From Diadophis punctatus similis (taxonomy: Eukaryota; Chordata; Lepidosauria; Squamata; Dipsadidae), in contig JALIGW010000002.1 in NCBI GenBank assembly GCA_023053685.1, positions 41,483,220-41,547,219 of the forward strand: DNA of 64,000 nucleotides, given 5' to 3'. Under the pieces are notes generated by a model. The model saw nothing but the letters and a program-made list of their open reading frames with translations, had not been told where the DNA came from and ran no database searches. The position numbers and the translations under genes were made by a program. Below are positions 1 to 10,018 of the stretch, piece by piece (the first letter of the stretch is position 1; each line of letters begins with the position of its first letter).

Positions 1-296
1 TATTCACCAACATACATACAGGGGGAGATATCGGATAGAAACTAGTCTCAACCCCCTGCCTGCAGGAAGAGCCATGTCTTGACGGCTTTCTGGAAGGCCA
101 GTAGGGTAGGGATAATTCGGATCTCTGGGGGAAGTTGGTTCCAGAGCACGGGCCCCCCACAGAGAAGGCCCTCCCCCTAGTGCCCGCCAGCTGGCATTGT
201 TTGGCTGATGGGACCTGGAGGAGACCCACTCTGTGGGCCCTAACCGGTTGAAGGGAAATGTGAGGCAGAATGCGGTTCCGAAGGTAACCTGGTCCT
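1..296 (-). mobile_element. L2-clade LINE 3' fragment
   Basis: Read on the minus strand, this stretch encodes a degraded reverse-transcriptase C-terminal tail with the segments LGPTEWVSSRS, WNQLPPEIRI and KAVKTWLF. This pattern is typical of the last coding part of L2-type LINEs and resembles the second L2 piece near 11.7-12.2 kb. The fragment runs off the left edge of the window, so its 3' end is not seen. It has no usable open frame and is a fossil. The clade assignment rests on recognition of the protein pattern only. Confidence 0.55.
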
Positions 297-965
297 ATTT
301 TATTTTTATTTTTATTAGATTTTATATCATACTTTTTGCTCAATGCTTTACAAAAACACAATGCTTCTTTAAAGTTGTATTCCCCTCTTACTTCCCTTGT
401 CTACAATACTTTTGTTGATGGTGGTGTGATGATCACCGAAAATAATCATTTATTTGGAGAATAGTTTAAAAGTGAAGAAGGAAATGGGAAAAGGGAATAA
501 ACCATAATTATGACTCAGATGGACCTGAAGCAATGGATCGAATAATAAAATTATAACAATGTATGGGGGAAGGAGAGAAAAAAGCACTTGGTATCTGAAG
601 GTATTTTTAAAAATGTTTTGTATGGTTCCATTATAAAGAAGATAATATTAGTAAGAGAACTAACATTATCAGCTTCATTTATATTTTTTGTTGGCATTTT
701 ATATTATAGGATAAGAAAATATCCCAAGTGTAAAAGAGTTTAAATACAAATAGTTAATAGAGCAATAATTTCTTATCCTACATTTCCCTGTAGAATTAAA
801 TCATAATAGGAATCAATACCCCATTCCCTATGCTTGGCTACTATAAATTGCTTTGCTCTGATTTACATTTAAATGTATAAATTATTTTGTGTTAGCCCCT
901 TCTTCCTTTGATCTATAAACAAAGATGAGGGGATCAAACTATTTTCCAAAGCTCCTGTAGGCAAG
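297..965. other. AT-rich stretch, nothing recognised
   Basis: No coding signal, RNA gene or repeat family is recognised here. The sequence is AT-rich with short T and A runs. Confidence 0.5.
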
Positions 966-1130
966 ACAAGAAACAGTGGTTGGAAACTAATCAATGAAAG
1001 AAGGAACCTAGGACTAAGGATAAATTTCCTAATGGTGAGAGCAATAGCGTCTCCTGCTGGAGCAAGAGGTTGGACTAGAAGATCTCCAAAGTCCCTTCCA
1101 ACTTTACTATTCTATGTTCTATGTTCCTTC
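966..1130 (+). mobile_element. CR1 LINE 3' end
   Basis: The stretch contains the CR1 3' signature GGTTGGACTAGAAGATCTCC, followed by a (TTCTATG)-like tail (TTCTATGTTCTATGTTCC). Upstream, AGGACTAAGGATAAATTTCC matches the sense form of sequence seen inverted in the CR1 copy at 22.5 kb. It is a short 5'-truncated copy, internally shortened, on the plus strand. Confidence 0.7.
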
Positions 1131-1155
1131 TTGTAGTATTCAAAACTGTCAGAAT

Positions 1156-1291
1156 CAGAAGTGGGTTGCTCCCGGTTCCGCCCGGTTTTGCAAACCAGTA
1201 GCGCCGGCAGCGGGAGGCTCCTTCCACCCACCTGGAACACTTCTGCGCATGTGCGTGAACCAGTAGCAATGGGTTTTAGAACCCACTACTG
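1156..1291. mobile_element. hAT MITE, family A (136 bp)
   Basis: Termini are CAGAAGTGGGTTGCTCC on the left and AGAACCCACTACTG on the right, forming inverted repeats. They are flanked by an 8-bp duplication, GTCAGAAT (1148-1155) and GTCAGAGT (1292-1299), with one mismatch. Eight-bp duplications and CAG...CTG ends are hallmarks of hAT transposons. The interior has the TGCGCATG motif shared by the other family-A copies. There is no coding capacity. Confidence 0.85.
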
Positions 1292-1303
1292 GTCAGAGTC
1301 AAT

Positions 1304-1873
1304 TTGTTGTTGTTAGTTGCGAAGACATGTGTGATCCAACGCGACCCCATGGACAATGTTTCTCCAGGTCTTCCTGTTCTCTACCATTCTCTGGAGTCCA
1401 TTTAATCACACGCCGACTGCTTCAGTGACTCCATCCAGCCACCCCGTTCTCTATTGTCCCCTTCTTCTTTTGCCCTCAATCTTTCCCAGCATTAGACTCT
1501 TTTGCAGTGAGTAATACTTCTCATTTGGAGGCCAAAGTATTTGAATTTCATCTTCAGGATCTGGCCTTTTAAAGAGCAGTCAGGGTTGATTTCCTCTAGG
1601 ACTGACCAGTTTGATCGCCTTGCAGGAGTCTTCTCCAGCACCATAGTTAAAGGGCCTCAATTCTTTGGCACTTTGCTTTTCTTATGGTACAACTTTCACA
1701 GCCATACATTGCAACTGGGAAAACCATAGCCTTGACTATACACACTTTTGTTGGCAGAGTGATGTCTCTGCTTTTTAGTATGCTGTCTAGATTTGCCATA
1801 GATATCCTCCCTAGGAGGAAGCGTCTTTTAATTTTTTGGCTGCAGTCCCCATCTGCGGTCAAGTCAGTCCCCA
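1304..1873 (-). mobile_element. BovB (RTE) LINE, 5'-truncated
   Basis: On the minus strand, positions 1892 to 1647 encode a reverse-transcriptase C-terminal piece with SMANLDSILKSRDITLPTKV and VAMYGCES, the distinctive BovB RT tail. Downstream (lower coordinates) is the BovB 3' region including a rearranged GACCCCATGGAC segment. An 11-bp direct repeat TCAGAGTCAAT lies at 1293-1303 and 1874-1884 and is a plausible target duplication, so this looks like one truncated insertion. It abuts the MITE at 1156-1291, whose right 8-bp duplication overlaps the BovB duplication. BovB is known to be horizontally transferred among squamates and mammals and is the partner LINE of Sauria SINEs. Confidence 0.85.
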
Positions 1874-2147
1874 TCAGAGTCAATACATTCACTCAAATTC
1901 AGAACAAGATTGCTTTGGCTTTGTCATGATTCACCTAAGGATATTCTAAAATGGATAAATCTCAAATAGGGTAACATTGTTAGGGAAAGGATGATTTTCT
2001 TTTGGTACTGCTATTGGTCTAACCTGAACTATTAACCTCCCACCTGAAGCACAGTTTCCTGAGCAACCCCATTTAAAATCAATGAAATCATAATTTCAGC
2101 AAAAATACAGAGAAACAGATAAGACTGCTACTCTTCTTACCCTAGAT

Positions 2148-2396
2148 CCATGATAGTGAACCTATGGCATGCATGCCAGAAGTGGCACGCAGAGCCATCT
2201 CTCCAGACATGCCAGCCATTGCCCGTTGCTCTTCCAGGTTCCAGCCAGGTGGTCTTTGCGAACTCATGTGTGCCAGAAACTGGAAGACCAGATGACCAGG
2301 GCACATGTACATGCCGGAAACCAGAAGCTCAGTTTCTGATGTTCCCCTGCGCACACCCATTTTGGCACTCAGTGCCAAAAAGGTTCACCAACACTG
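2148..2396. mobile_element. hAT MITE, family B (249 bp)
   Basis: A perfect 8-bp duplication CCCTAGAT flanks the element (2140-2147 and 2397-2404). Termini are CCATGATAGTGAACC and GGTTCACCAACACTG, diverged forms of the CAGTGATGGCGAACC inverted repeat seen intact at 52.7 kb. The interior has the GGCACTCAGTGCCAAAAAGG block near the right end that recurs at 51.3 and 58.8 kb. It is non-coding and non-autonomous. Confidence 0.85.
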
Positions 2397-2720
2397 CCCT
2401 AGATCTTTCTGTGACATTTCATATTATTCTATTCAGTATCATTCTAACTTGTAATTTTAGTATAAAATGTTAACATTTGTGTAGACTAGATTCCAAGTTG
2501 TTATTTCTGTTGCAATTAATCAGTGCATATAAATAAGCTGGAAAACCTTTGCATTACTGCAGATCAATTCTATAATGACCTTCTAAATGTTTTATATTCT
2601 ATATTAGCATTTGCATTGAGTAAGAGCAACAAAAATTTTCATTTTAATCAGATTTTGATGAAGCTTACTGAATGTGATAGGAAATGGACCAATTACTATT
2701 TGCTTTTATTGTCATTGTCC

Positions 2721-2721
<1 letters not shown>

Positions 2722-2776
<55 letters not shown>
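2722..2776. repeat. (GT)n microsatellite
   Basis: About 27 uninterrupted GT dinucleotides. Any cysteine/valine ORF across it is an artefact. Confidence 0.98.
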
Positions 2777-2779
<3 letters not shown>

Positions 2780-3470
2780 CTTTGTTCTATAGCACATGAA
2801 CCACCCTGACTCTGTACAGATGGTAGAAAATCAAGACATTAATTCCTCTACACTGTAAATTAGTAGCAACTTGCCTCACTGAAACTCAATCTAGACAAGA
2901 CAGATATTATGAGTAGGTAATTCAGTTTGATTACAAAATACTAACTAGCTTGTTTCTCTTTTGAATAGGTTGCAGTCAGGGATATCCTATTTATGAAGAC
3001 CTATGGGTTCAATGGCTTGAGATTCTTTTATTGGATGCAATTATAAACCACCTTCAGTATTTATGTATCCTGATAAACAGTTACTAAGTTAACAAGCACA
3101 GTAAATGAGATTGTGCATAACATCGTATTACTTTCTTCCACTGCACTCGGTTCTTAATCATCTGTAGCTGGAACAACTTCCATTTCTTGTAAGTGCTGCC
3201 GTGAATTTGAAATCAAAGTTAGGTATTAGTTTCAAATTCCAGGTAGCACAAACAGAAGTGACCAGCCACAGTGTTCAAGTGACATAAACAATCCGTTGAT
3301 CATGGTTAAAAATGAGCATGGCACAGAGGGTAGATAAGCCGCTGGATATACCTGCTTTTGATGATCAAGTTAGTTTGCTTGACATAACAACTAAGTGCAC
3401 TAATATCATTTAAGGTTAACTGCTGAAAATAACTTTGTATGGAAACTATCATTGAAGAAGAAGCATAGTA
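2777..3470. other. Unassigned stretch
   Basis: Moderately AT-rich sequence with no recognised gene or repeat family. Confidence 0.45.
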
Positions 3471-3915
3471 ATATTTTAGATTGCCCCAATTTAGGAAATT
3501 TACATCTGGCGCTAGCAAAAAAGAAGAAGAGAGGAGTTGCAGTATATGTAAAATATTTGATAAACTCAAGGACAATGTTTAAAGACAAGGAAGGTAGAAT
3601 TCTGATGGTAGAAATAAAAACCAGCCAAAAAAAAAATCTTACTAGTGACAATTTATGCACCAAATACAAAACAGAAAGATTTCTATTAAAAAAATTATCA
3701 GGAGAGATAATGAAATTAAACTACTAAATATATGTGTGATAGGTGACTATAACACAGTGGTAGACAACAAAAAAGATCAAAAAAGTACAAAGAAAAATAA
3801 GAAGGAAAGATGAAAGTTACCAAATACATTTGAAGAAATGGCACAAGAACTGAATTTAAGAGATGCATGGAGAACATTATACCCTGTGAAAAGATAATAT
3901 ACATTTTTTCCACAC
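3471..3915 (+). pseudogene. L1 ORF2 endonuclease fragment
   Basis: Plus-strand reading gives KKRGVAVYVK, FKDKEGRILMVEI and, in another frame, VIGDYNTVVDN and ELNLRDAWRT. These are ordered blocks of the L1 ORF2p apurinic-type endonuclease, including the GDxN metal-binding/catalytic motif. At least one frameshift separates the blocks (around 3630-3700) and stops occur, so it is dead. Both ends of the L1 are missing; the copia LTR begins just after it at about 3922. Confidence 0.8.
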
Positions 3916-3921
3916 CCGCAT

Positions 3922-4455
3922 TGTTAGGACTATGTCCAAACAGTTGGGTTGTTAATATATAAACAAGCCACCAATCTATGTTTGTATATATTTAAGTACT
4001 ACAACTTTAAATGTATTGCTGTATTCTGATTGGCTGTGGTGTTTCAAGATTGCCATAAGAGGGAGCTAGAGATCATGGTTTCAGGTTCGTTCTCTCTGCT
4101 GATTCATTCGTGATTGACTTTGTGTCTGATAGTGAGTTCTGTGTGAAGCTCTGTTACTTCCTGATAGTATTGAAGTGTTTGTAAGCTGTAATATCTTTGT
4201 TTGATGTTTAAGACAAAGACAGGCTGGTAAGAAGATTATTGTACTTCTTGATATTGACTGATTGAACATGTATGACCTGGACTGTTTAATTGGACTGTGC
4301 TATTCATCTAAATAGCACAGTGTATTTTATACACTTTAACGAATCTGTTTGTGACTGGATCATTATTCCTATCCACTGGTTGCCATGCTGAAATACCCCG
4401 TTTCTACGTGCATGTCCCTGATAACTCAGAGGTCGCTCTGCACACTCCTTAATAC
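3922..4455 (+). repeat. Ty1/copia 5' LTR (probable)
   Basis: It begins TGTTAGGACTATG and lies directly upstream of a primer-binding site and a copia-type gag, so it is read as the 5' LTR. The right edge is inferred from the primer site position and could be off by about 10-15 bp. It contains a GATTGGCTG (inverted CCAAT) box near 4028 and TATA-like TATATATTTAAG near 3985. No matching 3' LTR was found, so the element is truncated. Confidence 0.6.
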
Positions 4456-4456
4456 T

Positions 4457-4470
4457 GGTTATGGGCCCAG
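4457..4470 (+). promoter_or_regulatory. Primer-binding site, initiator-Met half-tRNA type
   Basis: GGTTATGGGCCCAG is the complement of the anticodon stem-loop region of vertebrate initiator-Met tRNA (CTGGGCCCATAACC). Drosophila copia and yeast Ty5 are known to prime with an internally cleaved tRNA-iMet at this place. Its position just before gag supports a copia assignment. Confidence 0.75.
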
Positions 4471-4574
4471 TGTGGTATTCCCAGTGAAGTATTCCCAGTG
4501 TGATATTGATATTGAGTAGTGAAAAACTGAATATTCCAGTTTGTATATTCAGACAAAGTTGTATTATTGAAATA

Positions 4575-4868
4575 ATGATGGCACAACAACAGTCAACTTG
4601 GTTATACATGATAACCCGGCTGTATGGAACAAACTACGTATCCTGGTCTATGAAATATAGCCTGCTGCTGCGAAAAAAAGGACTATGGACTGTAGTAATT
4701 AATCCACCCGATGTATATGCTTTGGATTCAACAAATGATGAAGATGCAAAGAAAATAGCTGAATTTAATCGGGACAATGATAAGTCTCTTAGCATAATTG
4801 GACTAACATTGAGTGATCAACAGATTTTGAGTTCTAAAGCCCTAGGATTCATGAAGCCATGTATCTGA
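4575..4868 (+). pseudogene. Ty1/copia gag N-terminal fragment
   Basis: An open stretch of about 97 codons starting at ATG 4575 encodes a protein with RLYGTNYVSWSMKYSLLLRKKGLW followed by a KSLSIIGLTLSD block. This is the N-terminal gag pattern of Ty1/copia elements (the DUF4219/UBN2-type capsid start: YxxWxxxMxxLLxxxxLW, then xxxLSxIxLxL). The usual gag continues for hundreds of residues with a CCHC knuckle and then protease, integrase and RT; here it stops at 4868 and nothing downstream matches. It sits about 105 bp after the primer site, as expected. The element is a 5' remnant. Confidence 0.7.
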
Positions 4869-5616
4869 AAATTCATATTCTCCTATATAAATTTTCTTAA
4901 ATATTAACAATCATCGCTTGATGCAGCAGCAAGTTTCTGCATTCTCTGAATTAATTGGGGGGGAGCATTGTGGGAGGATCCTTTTCTACTTTGGTGGTTC
5001 ACTTTAAAATTGTCTCTCCAAAGAGCTGCCTAAGGCATCTTCTTACTCCTCTCCTTTCAGTGCTAAAAGGAAATGTTTTTATTAGTTCAATCTTTTTAGA
5101 ACGTTTAGTTTTACATTGTGATATAATTTTACTACTGTTATGCTTTATTCTATCTTTTTATTGTACTGAACCATTTTTAAAAAATTATTGTAAACTGCTA
5201 TGCGAATTTTGACTGAACAGTAGCTGATAAATATTCAGAATAACAAACAAATGAAGTCTTCTCAGTCAGATTTTAAGGCTGCTGAAAATATAGCGTTCCA
5301 TTCTACAGATGTTTTTCCAAAAGTTTCAAAGTAGAAATTTTAACTTTACTAAAGCTTTGGAAGCAGTAGAGTGAGCAACTATACTAAACTATGTGCTCTA
5401 TTAGTCTCTGTTACCACCTATATACAATTGAATATCATTTGATTAGCATATCTGAAAGTACATGTGCTAATCTAACATTTTTACAACATCTCATTACATA
5501 GGAGAAAATTAGTGGAAGCAAATGAAATGAGCTCTGACCTCTAAATGAGTATGACTGCATTTTATTTGAGAAGCACAATTTGTTAATAAATCGTTGCCCA
5601 GCTAAGGCTGGAATAG
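4869..5616. other. Unassigned stretch with polypurine run
   Basis: No gene is seen. The purine run at 4956-4969 (GGGGGGGAGCATTG) resembles a polypurine tract before a 3' LTR, but the sequence after it does not match the 5' LTR at 3922. Confidence 0.4.
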
Positions 5617-5624
5617 AGCATTAC

Positions 5625-5948
5625 CAGAGGTGGGTTCCTGCCTGTTTTTGCCGGTGTGGTTAATAGCTGTTGTTCGGCGCAGAGCCGAAGACGCTGCTGC
5701 CGTTCGCGGCACGGGAGCTTTCCCCGGGAGCTTTCCCCACCCGCATGGACACCGCCAATTGCGTTCTTTTGCCCTCTGCGCATGCGGAATGCTTTGCTCA
5801 TGCGCAGAGGGCAAAAGAACACAATTGGCGGCGTCCATGTGGGCGGCGGTAGCGCCCGGGGAAAGCTCCCACGCCACGAACGGCAGCAGCGTCTTCGGCT
5901 CTGCGCCGAACAACAGCTATTAACTGCACCGGCAGGAACCCACCTCTG
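5625..5948. mobile_element. Fold-back hAT MITE, family A (324 bp)
   Basis: Perfect 8-bp duplication AGCATTAC (5617-5624 and 5949-5956) and perfect terminal repeat CAGAGGTGGGTTCCTGCC. Almost the whole element is an inverted repeat: the left arm with GCGCAGAGCCGAAGACGCTG and the right arm with its complement, around a centre near 5795. It contains TGCGCATGCGG and CTCATGCGCAG motifs. ORFs reported on both strands are mirror images caused by the palindrome. GC- and CpG-rich, suggesting a recent insertion. Confidence 0.93.
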
Positions 5949-5956
5949 AGCATTAC

Positions 5957-6255
5957 CAATCACTTCTTGGATATGCAAAAAAAAAAAGTTTATAGTTTAA
6001 ATGGCAATAACTTGTTCAAGATGCTCTCAGCAAAAGGTAGCTTGCTTTTATATTTTGTTCAGTCATGTAATGATTTTTGTAAGAAAAGACATTTTCTGGG
6101 ATGGTCAAGTGCATGAAGCAAAATAGTTTCCAAACAAGAGCCATCAAAAATATTTCAATATATAGGAAAACAACAACATCACACTGATATGATAATCATG
6201 TTCAGATTGAACAAGATTGGACAACCTGACCTAATTTTATACTCGTGGATGTTAT
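5957..6255. other. Unassigned AT-rich stretch
   Basis: No feature recognised. Confidence 0.4.
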
Positions 6256-6273
6256 GAAAATGAGATATACATG

Positions 6274-6790
6274 ACCCGAAGCAAAGGGCTATTGGAAAAA
6301 GGTGCATGCTTGGTTACAAGAAATTACAGAGAGAACAATGGAATACACCCCAGAATTTTTCCTGCTGGGGATAATGAAAAACAACATCCAAAAAACATAC
6401 AATATTTAATACTACATATTACAACTGCGGCAAGAATAACATATGCACAATATTGGAAAGACAATCAAACCCCACCAGAAAACATACTAATGGACAAAAT
6501 ATATAGATGTGCTGAAATGGACATGCTGACTATTCAACTCAAAGGACAATGCAACTCAGAATACTACAGAACATGGACTAGATGGTACAACTGGACTAAA
6601 AAAAGAGGAAAGACTGTGTGACAACGTGAGAAGAAAATATAGACAGGAGAGACTGTAAATTTATGATTTATTGTGCATAATCGAGAAATAACAATGTTGT
6701 AAAAACGGGTGTAGATCTGTATTAAAATATTTAGATGTTTAATAAAAAAAATAATTAAAAAAAAGAAAAAAAAAGAAAAAAAAGAAAAAA
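6274..6790 (+). mobile_element. 5'-truncated L1 with ORF2 C-terminus
   Basis: The plus strand encodes the ORF2p C-terminal end: WKKVHAWLQEITERT and EFFLLG blocks in one frame, then AARITYAQYWKD, ILMDKIYRCAEMD and a short end RWYNWTKKRG in another, with a stop at about 6619. A frameshift lies near 6390. The 3' end is an A-rich (GAAAAAA)n tail (about 6745-6790). An 18-bp duplication with one mismatch, GAAAATGAGATATACATG (6256-6273) and GAAAATGGGATATACATG (6791-6808), shows this is one complete truncated insertion by target-primed reverse transcription. Confidence 0.9.
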
Positions 6791-6808
6791 GAAAATGGGA
6801 TATACATG

Positions 6809-9103
6809 CTTTTAAATTGATAAGAACACTGGCAGACTATGAATGCCACAAATACTTATTTCTACAGAGTTTGTGTCAACTATTAACTGGTCCCCTCAGA
6901 CCTAATGATACTCCTCTTGATCACAAGTAAGGACACTGTGGGTCCCGTCACACTGAATTGAGAGTTATAATTTAGAAACTGAAGAACTGAGCTATCATCC
7001 AGCCTAGCAACTTTGTTTAGTACCACCACTGGGCATCAAAAAAGTGGACTTGGAGGAAAACGTTTTAATATAAGTATGCCATGACATTAAATGATATGAA
7101 TTGGACATCTTTAAAGAATTTTTTTCTTGGTTGATTGCTTTCCACAATAGCTTCAAGAAAGGAGTGGGTATAACATGTGTTCAGCCCTAAATCAGGACTG
7201 CTGCTTTGAAAACATTTTGATTAAAATTAGTGAGCATTGCTGATGACAGCTGCAGCTTTATGCCTGAAAATTTATCATTCCCCTCCCTTTGTGAAGTTAA
7301 CACAATGCTGTATAAATATAGGCATTTTTTTACACATGGCCTTTTTGAAAATAACTCAAAAAGAAGGTTCACTGGAGATTGCATTGTTAACAACACCTGA
7401 TTGACCAGGCATCAGAACTCCTCAGCTCTCTCTATTTCATCAGTCGGAAGGTCACGGCGGCGGCTAGGATTAACTCTAGACAAAAATATTGGTATGTCTG
7501 AATTTTGTGCAGTCACAGCCTCTGAGGTACTTTAGTCTCCTGGGTTTAGAACTGAATCCCACAATCTGATTGATTCATTTATTAAAATTAGACTTGGAAA
7601 GGGCAGCTTATTCGGAGCCAGAGTTGCACAATGAATGCAAAGCCACAATCAGAAAAAGTTGCTCCCAGTTTCTTTGCTTGGTGATCAGAGATCTCTAAAG
7701 GCAAGCAATGAATATCTGTTAGCTTCAGGTTCAAGTAAGACATTTGATTCCTAGAAGGGAAAAAAATAAGCAAGGAGGTGAATGAAGCAGTAGTCACATT
7801 TCTGAGGAATGAAGTCAGTAGATTGCAAGTGACAGGTTCAATTACTGGTCCGTGGACCAATGACACATCTGCCTTAAACTCTGAGAAATGGGCAGTGGGA
7901 AAAGGATGAATAACTCTTAAGAATTGGAGAAAATATGTAACCACTCAGGCAGAAAATTAGCAATTACATTCCGTGCCATCAGTAATAAGTATTTCAACAA
8001 AGATCTTAGGTTAATGTCAGACTCTGTGACAGTATATCAACCATTACACCTGTGTTCAATCAGCAATCCCATCCCTCAATGTGATACTAGGCTGTTTAGT
8101 TCAAATATGGCTTGTTCAGTGATAAGCAAGATGGCTGACATCTGTTACTAAAGTATTCAAAAGTAATTTATTTCACAGACTTGACACTCGGTGTTCAAAG
8201 GAGAACATTTCTGAGAAACTATTGCAATTTGTATCTATGTGCTTTTGTTTTGACAATCCTCTAAGAGAAGTCATAATCTGTCAAAGCTGACACAAAATAA
8301 TCAATGAAGATATCATGGAATACTATACACTATGAAATTAGTGAGTTGCAATGTTGTTTGTTCTCATTACCCACAAGCAAGAATCTTTTCTTTCTTATAA
8401 AGTTCTTATGTAAGAATTAAGGCCACCCTGAAAATGCCTACATGAAATATGGTTAAAAGTCAGCGGAAGAAAGATGCCCAGAGAACTGAAGTGAAATGAC
8501 TCTATGGTATTATAACATACACTAGAATATTGACATACATACACTGGATGTGCCCAGAAACAATTCAATATTTTCTGATCCATGTTTTATTCATTCATTT
8601 CCCAGAGTTCTTTGAATCATCCCTAGAGGGAGATGATGAATCACATTTCAGAGGAAAGCTTTCCAGTCACAATATTAGTATTTTTTTCTTCTTCTTTCTG
8701 TATAAAATTGGAAACGGGATACTGAAAACTCTTCTCCTGGATGAGTCAGCAATAATCTATATATGTTGAAAACAGATGCCATCTTCAGATATATAGCAGC
8801 ACAATGAATTTCGGACTCATTTTATTGCTTTCCAAACTTCTGCCATTTTCTTTGCAACACATATTTTAAACATAAGGACTGCATGTCAGTTTAGGTACCA
8901 GAATTCATGAAACACTGTTAAAGAAAGATAAATTATGTGGCATCTAGTCAATACACAATGAGTATTATTTACATAGTTCCCAACACTTTAATAAATATTG
9001 TTCCACTTACATAAATACATATTTTATCACCAAAGGAAAGTAAAGAAGTATTTATCATTGTTAAAATCCTGTAAACAAAATGTAAAAAAAAATATTTACA
9101 GAA
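6809..9103. other. Unique-looking AT-rich stretch
   Basis: About 2.3 kb with no recognised gene, RNA or repeat family. Short ORFs here show no domain pattern. A CpG-containing patch GGTCACGGCGGCGGCTAGG near 7450 stands out from the AT-rich background. Confidence 0.45.
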
Positions 9104-9690
9104 TACAATAACATAGTTGGAAGGGACCTTGGAAGTCTTCTAGTCTTTGCTCAAGTGAAGAACCTATATCATTCTGGACAAATGGCTGTCCATTCCAATC
9201 TCTACTTAAAATCTTCCAGTGATGGAGCACGCACAAGTTTAGGAAGTAAGCTATTCCATTGATTGTTTTCACTGACAGGAAATGTTTCCTTAATTCCAGG
9301 TTAGATCTCTTATTGATAATCTTCCACCCATTGCTTCTTGTCCTGCCTTTAGGTGCTTTGGTTAACCCCCATTTCTCCATGACAGCCCCTAAATATTGGA
9401 AGACTATAATCATCTCACTCTTAATCCTTCTCTTTGTTGGACTAGGGCCAGGGGTGGGCAAACTATGGATCTTTGAGGACCTGTGGACTTAAACTCCCAG
9501 AATTCCTGAGCCAGCCATGCATGCATGGCTGGCTCAGGAATTCTGGGAGTTTAAGTCCACAGGTCCTCAAAGAGCCGTAATTTGCCTACCCCTGGACTAG
9601 GCATGCCTAGTTCCCACAACTGTTCATTTTATGCTTTGCCTCCAGTCTCCTAATCATTTTTGTTGCTCTTTTCTACACTCATTCTAATAA
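9104..9690 (-). mobile_element. CR1 LINE 3' part, interrupted by a MITE
   Basis: Minus-strand CR1: the left edge holds the inverted CR1 tail (TTGGAAGGGACCTTGGAAG). CTTCCAGTGATGGAGCACGC and CCCATTGCTTCTTGTCCTGC match the copy at 22.5 kb. CR1 sequence resumes after the MITE (9449-9594) with GACTAGGCATGCCTAGTTCC and GTTGCTCTTTTCTACACTC. Untranslatable. Confidence 0.8.
9449..9594. mobile_element. Hairpin hAT MITE (146 bp) nested in CR1
   Basis: Near-perfect palindrome: left end CAGGGGTGGGCAAACTATGG, right end complementary, with a centre CCATGCATGCATGG near 9520. The flanking duplication is GACTAGGGC (9440-9448) and GACTAGGC (9595-9602), an 8-bp hAT duplication with one extra G on the left. It splits the CR1 copy and is therefore younger than it. 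Confidence 0.88.
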
Positions 9691-9756
9691 ACAGTCTTTG
9701 TAAAAAAATATTTCTAAACATGAGAAGTACCATCCCTCCTCTATTATTTATAAACC

Positions 9757-10018
9757 ACTTTTGTTTTATTTATTTATTTATTTATTTGTGAGATTTATAT
9801 ACCGCCTCACAGTGCAAGCACTCTCTAAGCAGTTTACACCATTAAGCAATGTATAATTATATTGTCCCCAACAATCTGGGTCCTCATTTTACCTACCTCG
9901 GAAGGATGGAAGGCTGAGTCAACCTTGAGCCGGTGAGATTTGAACCGCTGACCTGCGGATCACAGTCAGCTAAAGTGGCCTGCAGTACTGCCTCTAACCG
10001 CTGCGCCACCTCGGCTCG
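9757..10018 (-). mobile_element. Sauria-type SINE (tRNA-derived)
   Basis: On the minus strand the element starts with a tRNA-like head: GAGCCGAGGTGGCGCAGCGG (A box) and GCGGTTCAAATCTC (B box) inside an RNA polymerase III promoter. The body has CCATCCTTCCGAGGTAGG, and the end has AACTGCTTAGAGAGTG and GCGGTATATAAATC, the BovB-like tail typical of Sauria SINEs. The 3' end is a (AAAT)n tract, seen as TTTA repeats at 9757-9787. Confidence 0.85.

Noticed and set aside
9757..10018. Functional tRNA gene
   Set aside because: Box A and B are present but no complete cloverleaf; the body and tail show a SINE.
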